Assembly: GCA_002170915.1 (NCBI GenBank)
Contig: NHHQ01000073.1
Span: 8,273-19,603 of the forward strand
Source of the DNA: Rhodospirillaceae bacterium TMED167
GTDB taxonomy: Bacteria; Pseudomonadota; Alphaproteobacteria; Rhodospirillales_A; UBA2165
Direction of reading: 5' to 3'
DNA length: 11,331 nt
Of this stretch, positions 6,403-11,331 are shown piece by piece. The notes below the pieces were generated by a model, which was not told the origin of the DNA, searched no databases, and saw nothing but the letters and a program-made list of their open reading frames with translations. Positions within the stretch are counted from its first letter, which is position 1. Every line of letters begins with the position of its first letter. The translations under genes were made by a program, and so were the position numbers.

Positions 6403-6824
6403 GCATCCTCACTTTCAAGCAACGCTCGCAGCGCGGGATGAAGATGGATAACGCCCTCCAGTTTTCCGTCTGGAGCGAGAACCGGAAGGTCGAATATTTC
6501 CCGTTCCTGGAGCAAAGAGAGCGCCTCCGCAATACCGGTACGCCGGTCAACGGACTTAAATTCTGTGCGCGCATGATCGATAATGTCATCGGCGAACAGG
6601 GCAGACAGAGGCTTCTGGCTCCGGAGCAGCAGCCGACGGAGGTCACCGTCTGTAAACAACCCAATTAGACGCCCATCCCCGTCCACCACGCACGCCAAAC
6701 CCAACCGGCCCGCCGTCATCATCTCCAATGCTTCTTTCATGATGGTCGTGGGCAGCATGGCGGGAATGGCCTCTGGCAGCAGCAGGATATCGTCAATAGT
6801 GCGATTAGCTGTTTGGGTGGACAT
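6399..6824 (-). CDS. Stand-alone CBS-domain pair, KpsF/GutQ (KdsD) type
   Basis: A 141-residue protein made of two CBS domains (about 20-68 and 85-137). M-T-A-G-R-L-G-L-A-C-V-V at 36-47, L-F-T-D-G-D-L-R-R at 56-64 and L-E-G-V-I-H-L-H at 122-129 are the signature of the C-terminal half of arabinose-5-phosphate isomerases (KdsD, KpsF, GutQ). The N-terminal SIS isomerase domain is missing: the gene starts at a normal ATG with GGAGAAG just upstream, overlapping the end of the kdsA-like gene by 20 bases. It therefore looks like a natural separate protein, not a degraded gene. CBS pairs bind nucleotides; full-length KdsD supplies arabinose-5-phosphate for Kdo. Here the pair may regulate a pathway enzyme or partner a distant isomerase. 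That is inference. Confidence 0.88.
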   Translation of the reverse strand: MSTQTANRTIDDILLLPEAIPAMLPTTIMKEALEMMTAGRLGLACVVDGDGRLIGLFTDGDLRRLLLRSQKPLSALFADDIIDHARTEFKSVDRRTGIAEALSLLQEREIFDLPVLAPDGKLEGVIHLHPALRALLESEDA

Positions 6825-7686
6825 TGTCTTCTCCCCACTCGCTCAAAAGGCTCAGGCGCACGTCGTGGGTTGCCTTGGCCTGTGCCAGGATATTTTCCAA
6901 ATACCGAATATCAATCTGGGTGTTGGCATCAGACAGCGCCTCATCCGGGTTGTCATGGACTTCCATAAAAAGCGCATTGATGCCGCAACCAGCTGCTGCC
7001 CGGACAAGCGCCGGAATAAATTCCCGCTGTCCGCCGGAAATATTGCCCATGGATGTCGGCAGCTGCACCGAATGGGTAGCATCAAAACAGACCGGATATC
7101 CGGTTTCTGCCATGATCGGGAAGTTGCGGTAATCGTTTACTAGCATGTTATAGCCAAAAAAAGTGCCTCGGTCGGTCAGGAGAATTTGCTGATTCCCCGT
7201 GGCCTCAATCTTGCGGACGGAATTTTTCATGTTCCAGGGGCTCATGAATTGCCCCTTTTTTAGATGAACCGGTTTGCCGGTTTCTCCCGCCGCCTGCAGC
7301 ACATGCGTCTGACGGCAGAGATAGGCTGGTATCTGAAGAAAATCGACGACAGCTGCGGTTGGAGCGGCCCATGCAGCGTCGGAGAAATCGCACACAACTG
7401 GGACACTCTGTATGGTACGTACCTCCGCCAGTATTTGCAGGCCCTCATCGATACCAATGCCGTGGAACGACCCGGCCGAAGACCGGCAATCCTTGTCGTA
7501 GCAAGACTTATAAATCCAGGGAATATCAAGAGCTTTACAGATGGCGCCAATCCGACCCGCCATCTCAAGCGCGTGGTCGCGAGACTCGATGGCACACGGG
7601 CCTCCCATAAACACAAGAGGCCCAGCGCCGCCAATGTCTACGGTGGCGACATCGCCACCTCCCACCGAGATTATTTTGCTTTTCAT
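6805..7686 (-). CDS. kdsA: KdsA-like 3-deoxy-ulosonate-8-phosphate synthase with divergent aldose pocket
   Basis: A 293-residue class I-type aldolase-fold synthase that condenses phosphoenolpyruvate with an aldose phosphate. G-P-C-A-I-E-S at 29-35, Q-I-P-A-Y-L-C-R-Q-T at 118-127, K-K-G-Q-F at 143-147, D-R-G-T-F-F-G-Y-N at 172-180, F-D-A-T-H-S-V-Q-L-P at 201-210 and F-M-E-V-H at 240-244 are KdsA landmarks. The metal ligands of the metal-dependent (Aquifex) class are all present: C31, H205, E242, D253. In contrast, the KANRSS motif that shapes the arabinose-5-phosphate site reads K-D-C-R-S-S (65-70), S-F-R-G reads S-F-H-G (73-76), the D-V/I-H-E segment reads D-F-S-D (100-103) and Q-T-D reads Q-T-H (126-128). 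PEP chemistry seems intact but the aldose may differ. The N-terminus is about 20 residues longer than Aquifex KdsA. ATG 7686 lacks a strong ribosome binding site. First gene of the six-gene operon. Confidence 0.87.
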   Translation of the reverse strand: MKSKIISVGGGDVATVDIGGAGPLVFMGGPCAIESRDHALEMAGRIGAICKALDIPWIYKSCYDKDCRSSAGSFHGIGIDEGLQILAEVRTIQSVPVVCDFSDAAWAAPTAAVVDFLQIPAYLCRQTHVLQAAGETGKPVHLKKGQFMSPWNMKNSVRKIEATGNQQILLTDRGTFFGYNMLVNDYRNFPIMAETGYPVCFDATHSVQLPTSMGNISGGQREFIPALVRAAAGCGINALFMEVHDNPDEALSDANTQIDIRYLENILAQAKATHDVRLSLLSEWGEDNVHPNS

Positions 7687-8073
7687 TATTTCTACTTAAA
7701 GCCGATTCGTATTAAGGAACCCCTAAATATGACACGAAGGCGATATGTAAGGCGACTCGGAATAATCACCCATAGATGGATAAAACAAGCATCCCCGCGA
7801 TCGCCCGGTTGAACGGCGTAAATTCAACTTTTCTCAAGTCCGGAATCAGGAATGCTGGAGGACCCAGCCCTAGAAGGTTGTCCGGGAACAGTCGGAAAAT
7901 GCCACTAGCAATGAGCGGGCCGTTGGTTCGTTCGAACTCCCGTCTCACCGGCCCCTTCGAGCCCCCCGCCGGATGACCGCAACGGTCATTTATAAGGTGC
8001 CCTGCTGTACAGCGCCCTGCTCTTTAACCACCAAAAATGATCCGATTCTGTAGGGCTCCTGAAAAGGGGGTGT
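7687..8073. other. 387-base gap upstream of the kdsA-like operon; unidentified sequence open on both strands
   Basis: This gap should contain the promoter of the minus-strand six-gene operon, but I see no convincing -35/-10 pair. A direct repeat AAGGCGA occurs at 7737-7743 and 7749-7755. The segment 7766-7975 is open on both strands: about 66 codons on plus from ATG 7776, and a longer minus frame ending at 7766 (GTG start at 7948 possible). The minus frame reads G-P-L-I-A-S-G-I-F-R-L-F-P-D-N then G-L-G-P-P-A-F-L-I-P-D-L, which is protein-like but matches no family I can name. It could be a gene remnant, a dispersed repeat or a structured RNA. A perfect 10-base palindrome GCTGTACAGC lies at 8004-8013. 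Confidence 0.3.
7973..7989. repeat. Perfect 7-base-pair hairpin
   Basis: ATGACCG (7973-7979), loop CAA, CGGTCAT (7983-7989), followed on the plus strand by TTATAAGG. It lies about 85 bases beyond the stop of the minus-strand Rrf2 gene. There is no T-run on the minus strand, so it is not a typical intrinsic terminator for that operon. It might be a processing or protein-binding site. Confidence 0.3.
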
Positions 8074-8490
8074 TTACTGATCCTGGCGCCACCGCATGGT
8101 TTTGAGAAGCGTATCAATGGTGATGGCGCTCAGGGTAGCCTGTGCAATGCCGTCGATCTCGCTTAATACCAGCTGGAGGGCATGTCCGATATCTGTTTCT
8201 TCTCCCACGTCACCGGCCTGACGTTGATCACTGCTGATATCTTCAAAGATGTGGATGACATCCATTAAAGTCGTGCGCCGCGCATTGGCACTGAAACGGT
8301 AGCCGCCGCCTACGCCTCGAACTGAATTAACCAACCCTGCCCGGCCGAGATCTCGCAGCACCTTTGCCAGGTGATGGCTAGAAATACCGTATATTTCAGC
8401 AATATCGGTGGCCGACAATTGACGCCTGGTATCCCGTGCAAGCTCAAGAACGGCAAACAGAGCAAATTTGGTCGCCTTTTGGAGCTTCAC
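8074..8490 (-). CDS. Rrf2-family transcriptional regulator without cysteines
   Basis: A 138-residue winged-helix regulator of the Rrf2 family (IscR, NsrR, RirA relatives). The N-terminus M-K-L-Q-K-A-T-K-F-A-L matches the family start, the helix-turn-helix lies at about 27-50 (S-A-T-D-I-A-E-I-Y-G-I-S), and the wing V-R-G-V-G-G-G-Y-R-F is at 58-67. Most characterised members bind an iron-sulfur cluster through three cysteines in the loop around residues 90-105. This protein has no cysteine anywhere, so it should sense something else or use non-cysteine ligands. Its ATG overlaps the stop of the GNAT gene (ATGA, 8487-8490). The pair is divergent from boxCB, making autoregulation and box control plausible by position. 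Confidence 0.92.
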   Translation of the reverse strand: MKLQKATKFALFAVLELARDTRRQLSATDIAEIYGISSHHLAKVLRDLGRAGLVNSVRGVGGGYRFSANARRTTLMDVIHIFEDISSDQRQAGDVGEETDIGHALQLVLSEIDGIAQATLSAITIDTLLKTMRWRQDQ

Positions 8491-8951
8491 TCCTCCCCCT
8501 TCCCGAAATCAACGGGTTTTTCCAGTTCAATAAAAGGACCAGCCATCATGCCCTGCGCCCGAAAAAATGACATATTAAGGTTATCCTCCCGGGCGACCAT
8601 GGTCCGAATCGTCTCCACACCATCATTTTCTAAGCGTGTGCTGATCGTCTGGAAAAGCATTTCACCAACCCGTTGACCCTGGAACTCGGGCGCCACGAGG
8701 ATTGTTAAAATCCAGCCGCATGGCTGCGAACCAAATTCCCAGGCGCGGACCTCTCCAATGATGAAGCCCGCAAAGCCCGGCGCATCCACGGGCGTCCCGT
8801 CAGGCTCTGCTATAAGAAAATGCTTCCCATCACGACCAACAAACTGATCAAACATGCTGGCCCAGTAGTCAGGTTTGGAAATTGACGTAATCCGGCCATC
8901 GAGAGCGACTACGTTGTGCTGGTCTTGAGCCATTGCCGGGCGAATTTTCAC
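8487..8951 (-). CDS. GNAT-family N-acetyltransferase
   Basis: A 154-residue GNAT acetyltransferase. The core acetyl-CoA site is seen in I-L-T-I-L-V-A-P-E-F at 81-90 (strand 4) followed by Q-G-Q-R-V-G-E-M-L-F at 91-100, the pyrophosphate-binding loop. N124-L-N-M-S-F-F-R-A-Q-G-M at 124-135 matches the later motif in which an N and an F-Y-type pair precede the terminal strand. The substrate cannot be predicted. Start: GTG 8951 gives the natural N-terminus K-I-R-P-A for the family and has GGGGGG about ten bases upstream; ATG 8933 is an alternative. First gene of a two-gene operon, overlapping the Rrf2 regulator by four bases, and divergent from boxC. Confidence 0.88.
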   Translation of the reverse strand: MKIRPAMAQDQHNVVALDGRITSISKPDYWASMFDQFVGRDGKHFLIAEPDGTPVDAPGFAGFIIGEVRAWEFGSQPCGWILTILVAPEFQGQRVGEMLFQTISTRLENDGVETIRTMVAREDNLNMSFFRAQGMMAGPFIELEKPVDFGKGEE

Positions 8952-8975
8952 GCCAGTAGCCCCCCAAGGTCAATT

Positions 8976-9004
8976 ATTTTCACTGCAATTCCAGAATCTT
9001 ACAA
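8976..9004 (-). promoter_or_regulatory. Possible promoter of the GNAT-Rrf2 operon
   Basis: On the minus strand TTGTAA (8999-9004) and GAAAAT (8976-8981) are separated by 17 bases, each matching the sigma70 consensus at four positions. Transcription would start about 20 bases before the GTG start codon. The palindrome at 9004-9015 touches its -35 box. Confidence 0.35.
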
Positions 9005-9015
9005 AATACGTATTT
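9004..9015. promoter_or_regulatory. Perfect palindrome AAATACGTATTT, candidate operator
   Basis: A 12-base perfect palindrome lies between the divergent GNAT-Rrf2 and boxCB promoters. It overlaps a second dyad, GTAT-TTGA-ATAC (9010-9021). Regulators of the Rrf2 family bind AT-rich dyads, so this is a candidate site for the adjacent regulator; binding is inferred only. Confidence 0.35.
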
Positions 9016-9029
9016 GAATACCGGTTTTA

Positions 9030-9047
9030 GTGTTGACTCCGCAACAC
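9030..9047. promoter_or_regulatory. Inverted repeat GTGTTG-N6-CAACAC over the boxC -35 box
   Basis: Two perfect six-base arms, GTGTTG (9030-9035) and CAACAC (9042-9047), flank ACTCCG. The repeat covers the proposed -35 box TTGACT. A protein bound here would block RNA polymerase, so it is a candidate repressor operator for the box genes. Confidence 0.4.
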
Positions 9048-9061
9048 GAGTAACGCATAAC
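9033..9061 (+). promoter_or_regulatory. Candidate sigma70-type promoter of boxCB
   Basis: TTGACT (9033-9038) matches the -35 consensus at five of six positions. After 17 bases CATAAC (9056-9061) matches the -10 box at four. Transcription would start near 9068, giving a leader of about 140 bases before boxC. That leader has a possible stem with arms GTGCG (9105-9109) and CGCAC (9128-9132), and purine-rich GGAGGCAGGAG with no start codon at a useful distance. Confidence 0.45.
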
Positions 9062-9206
9062 AAAATCGTAATAACTTACCGGAATGCATTTTGTCCGATC
9101 GGGAGTGCGAAATCAAGGAGTTAGTTCCGCACAAGATTGGAGGCAGGAGAAACAAGATCCGGCTGACAGCGACAGACCTGCACAGACGAAGCGAAAGAGG
9201 AACACG

Positions 9207-10856
9207 ATGATCGAATTTTCTACGCATCCTGACAAATACAAACACTGGAAGCTGGCATTTGACGGGCCAGTAGCAACCCTCTCTATGGATGTGGATGAGG
9301 CAGGCGGCATGGTCGACGGGTATGATTTGAAATTAAATTCTTATGATTTGGGCGTTGATATCGAGTTGTACGACGCTGTTCAGCGGCTCCGTTTTGAACA
9401 TCCAGAGGTGAAGAGTGTGATCTTGACGTCGGCCAAAGATAGGGTCTTCTGTGCCGGCGCCAACATTGCCATGCTGGGGGCATCAACCCATGCGCACAAA
9501 GTAAATTTTTGTAAATTCACAAATGAAACTCGAAACGGAATTGAGGACGCGTCCGAGAACTCTGATCAGAAATACATTTGTCTGGTGAATGGGACAGCGG
9601 CTGGCGGAGGCTATGAGTTGGCCCTCGCGGCGGACCATATCATGTTAATTGATGACGGCGCGTCGGCGGTATCTCTGCCGGAGGTCCCTCTCTTGGCAGT
9701 TCTGCCGGGGACAGGCGGGCTCACTCGAGTCGTGGACAAACGCCACGTCCGGCGCGACCGGGCAGACATTTTCTGCACCTTGACTGAAGGCATTCGAGGC
9801 AAACGAGCTGTGGAGTGGAAATTGGTAGACGAACTGGTGCCACGCTCCAAGCTTATGGACACGGCGATAACACGGGCAACCCAATTTGCAGCCCAATCTT
9901 CCCGACCGTCGGACGCTCAAGGTATTAAAATGACCCCAATCGCCCGCACGATCGAAGGGGACACCGTGACCTACAAGACCCTGTCCGGCAGCATCGATCG
10001 GAGCCTCCACACAGCCGAAATCACAGTAACTGCCCCCGAAGAACCACCAGCCCAGGACATTGACGGGATTATAGCGGAAGGTTGTGACTTCTGGCCCCTC
10101 GCCTTCGCGCGGGATTTTGATGATTTCATCCTGCACATGCGAGCTAACGAGACAGAGATTAGCACCTGGGTGTTCAAGACCGTTGGTAAGGCGGACAACG
10201 TGGAAGCCGGTGATACAGCGCTTTTGGATAATGCCGATCATTGGTTCGTGCGGGAAATAACACTGTATTTGAAGCGGACGCTGAAACGTTTGGACGTGTC
10301 GTCACGCAGCATTGTTACATTAGTTGAGCCCGGCAGCTGTTTCGTTGGTACTTTGTTAGAACTTGTTCTGGCCGCCGACCGCAGTTACATGCTGGAAGGT
10401 ATATTCGAAGGATCAAACGTGCCAGAAGCAACAGTCCGCCCGACCGGGATGAATTTTGGCCCCTTGCCGATGTGCAATGGTCTCAGCCGTTTGGAGACGC
10501 GATATCTGGATGATGCTACCCAACTGGATGATGTTCGAGCGGAAGCAGGCAAAGATCTCGGCGCCGAATTAGCCGATGAGCTAGGTCTCGTAACCTTCAT
10601 TCCGGATGACATTGACTGGGAAGACGAGGTACGGATCGCCATCGAGGAACGGGCGAGCTACTCCCCTGATGCCTTGACCGGTATGGAAGCAAGCCTCCGT
10701 TTCGCCGGTCCGGAAACTTTGGAAACAAAAATTTTTGGCCGCCTAAGCGCGTGGCAAAACTGGATATTCCAAAGGCCGAACGCTGTAGGCGAAGAGGGTG
10801 CACTTCAGCTATTCGGAACCGGCAAACAGGCTAACTACGACAGAAAGAGGGTATAA
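9207..10856 (+). CDS. boxC: Benzoyl-CoA-dihydrodiol lyase (2,3-epoxybenzoyl-CoA ring-cleaving hydrolase)
   Basis: A 549-residue BoxC, the usual family length. It cleaves the ring of 2,3-epoxybenzoyl-CoA with two waters, giving 3,4-dehydroadipyl-CoA semialdehyde and formate, in aerobic benzoate degradation. It is an enlarged crotonase: F-C-A-G-A-N-I at 81-87 and G-T-A-A-G-G-G-Y-E-L-A at 129-139 form the oxyanion hole, and the glutamates equivalent to those of enoyl-CoA hydratase are present as E137 and E159 (in L-P-E-V-P). A second crotonase-like half follows, with E-P-G-S-C-F at about 415-420. ATG 9207 is chosen because AGAGG lies six bases upstream and M-I-E-F starts the conserved part; the frame extends back to 9084 but adds an unrelated segment. 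boxB starts two bases after its stop. Confidence 0.96.
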   Translation: MIEFSTHPDKYKHWKLAFDGPVATLSMDVDEAGGMVDGYDLKLNSYDLGVDIELYDAVQRLRFEHPEVKSVILTSAKDRVFCAGANIAMLGASTHAHKVNFCKFTNETRNGIEDASENSDQKYICLVNGTAAGGGYELALAADHIMLIDDGASAVSLPEVPLLAVLPGTGGLTRVVDKRHVRRDRADIFCTLTEGIRGKRAVEWKLVDELVPRSKLMDTAITRATQFAAQSSRPSDAQGIKMTPIARTIEGDTVTYKTLSGSIDRSLHTAEITVTAPEEPPAQDIDGIIAEGCDFWPLAFARDFDDFILHMRANETEISTWVFKTVGKADNVEAGDTALLDNADHWFVREITLYLKRTLKRLDVSSRSIVTLVEPGSCFVGTLLELVLAADRSYMLEGIFEGSNVPEATVRPTGMNFGPLPMCNGLSRLETRYLDDATQLDDVRAEAGKDLGAELADELGLVTFIPDDIDWEDEVRIAIEERASYSPDALTGMEASLRFAGPETLETKIFGRLSAWQNWIFQRPNAVGEEGALQLFGTGKQANYDRKRV

Positions 10857-10858
10857 AC

Positions 10859-11331
10859 ATGAGCTCCATAGATTATTCAGAGAAAATTCCAAACAACGTC
10901 AACTTATCTGATGACCGGCGGTTGCAGCGCGCATTGGAAAAGTGGCAGCCCGCATTCCTCAATTGGTGGGGTGACATGGGGCCGGAGGCCAGTGGCGAAC
11001 ACGAGGTTTTCCTCCGCACGGCCGTCGACGTGAGCCCGAAAGGTTGGGCCCAGTTTGATATGGTTAAGATGCCGGAATACCGCTGGGGCATTTTTCTCGC
11101 AGATCAGGAAGCCGACCGAAAGATAAATTTCGGCATCCACAAGGGGGAAGATGCTTGGCAGGAAGTACCCGGTGAATATCGTTCCGAACTGCGTCGCCTA
11201 ATCGTTACTCAAGGAGATACGGAACCAGCTTCTGTGGAACAGCAACGGCTGCTCGGCCTGTCCTGCCCCTCACTCTATGACCTACGGAGCCTGTTTCAGG
11301 TGAACGTGGAGGAAGGCCGGCACTTGTGGGC
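10859..11331 (+). CDS. boxB: Benzoyl-CoA 2,3-epoxidase, oxygenase subunit, N-terminal part (cut by window edge)
   Basis: The first 157 codons of BoxB, the diiron oxygenase that, with reductase BoxA, adds one oxygen atom to benzoyl-CoA to give the 2,3-epoxide. Family sequence is clear: F-L-N-W-W-G-D-M-G-P at 33-42, T-E-P-A-S-V-E-Q-Q-R at 121-130, S-L-Y-D-L-R-S-L-F-Q-V-N-V at 138-150 and E-E-G-R-H-L-W at 151-157. E122, E152 and H155 (an E-x-x-H pair) line up with iron ligands described for the Azoarcus enzyme; the remaining ligands lie beyond the window. ATG 10859 begins two bases after the boxC stop, so the two genes are co-transcribed and probably coupled. BoxA and the benzoate-CoA ligase are expected outside the window. 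Confidence 0.96.
   Translation, partial: MSSIDYSEKIPNNVNLSDDRRLQRALEKWQPAFLNWWGDMGPEASGEHEVFLRTAVDVSPKGWAQFDMVKMPEYRWGIFLADQEADRKINFGIHKGEDAWQEVPGEYRSELRRLIVTQGDTEPASVEQQRLLGLSCPSLYDLRSLFQVNVEEGRHLW

Noticed and set aside
7921..7950. TTCGAAC and nearby GC-rich sequence resembling a tRNA T-loop
   Set aside because: The flanking five bases on either side do not pair on either strand and no acceptor or anticodon stem could be built.
8004..8013. Palindrome GCTGTACAGC as a terminator for the Rrf2 operon
   Set aside because: Too short a stem when folded and not followed by a T-run on the minus strand.
9084..9206. 41-residue N-terminal extension of boxC from ATG 9084
   Set aside because: The BoxC similarity begins at M-I-E-F, AGAGG is placed correctly before ATG 9207, and the extension is polar and basic without family support.
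9645..10241. 198-residue open frame antisense to boxC
   Set aside because: A shadow of a highly conserved coding sequence; the peptide looks random.

Overview
The window looks like chromosomal DNA of an alphaproteobacterium. The main clues are an L13-S9 ribosomal pair whose S9 protein starts with a long Ala/Glu-rich extension, the ECHDC3-like enoyl-CoA hydratase plus CoA-binding protein next to it, and generally alphaproteobacterial-looking proteins. The presence of box (aerobic benzoyl-CoA) genes fits a metabolically versatile Rhodospirillales-like or related environmental lineage. No RNA gene, insertion sequence or CRISPR array was found.

Layout. (1) 1-598, minus: rplM and the 5' end of rpsI, with a good sigma70-type promoter at 697-724 and a hairpin-containing leader. 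(2) 924-2176, plus: an enoyl-CoA hydratase/isomerase family gene followed 11 bases later by a small CoA-binding (Rossmann) protein. (3) 7686 down to 2378, minus: a six-gene, tightly packed operon, read in the order KdsA-like synthase, stand-alone CBS pair, KdsB-like cytidylyltransferase, KdsC-like phosphatase, radical SAM/SPASM protein, TPR-glycosyltransferase protein. (4) 7687-8073: a non-coding or unidentified stretch that is open on both strands. (5) 8951 down to 8074, minus: a GNAT acetyltransferase overlapping a cysteine-free Rrf2-family regulator. (6) 9207-11331, plus: boxC and the start of boxB, divergent from the GNAT/Rrf2 pair, with a control region rich in dyads.

How the genes work together. 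The box genes open the ring of benzoyl-CoA: BoxB (with BoxA, not in the window) makes the 2,3-epoxide and BoxC cleaves it hydrolytically. The neighbouring Rrf2 protein is a candidate regulator, by position only. The central operon encodes a full set of chemistry for a Kdo-type 3-deoxy-ulosonic acid: PEP condensation, dephosphorylation and CMP activation. It also carries a radical SAM enzyme and a soluble-looking TPR protein with a glycosyltransferase-like C-terminus.

The central operon is the most interesting part. The KdsA-like enzyme keeps its metal site but has lost several residues typical of the arabinose-5-phosphate pocket. The KdsB-like enzyme also differs at a usually conserved sugar-pocket position. 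The isomerase that normally carries the CBS pair is absent. I infer, but cannot prove, that the operon makes a CMP-activated ulosonic acid other than ordinary LPS Kdo and uses it to glycosylate a protein such as flagellin, by analogy with the TPR-glycosyltransferase FlmG of Caulobacter.
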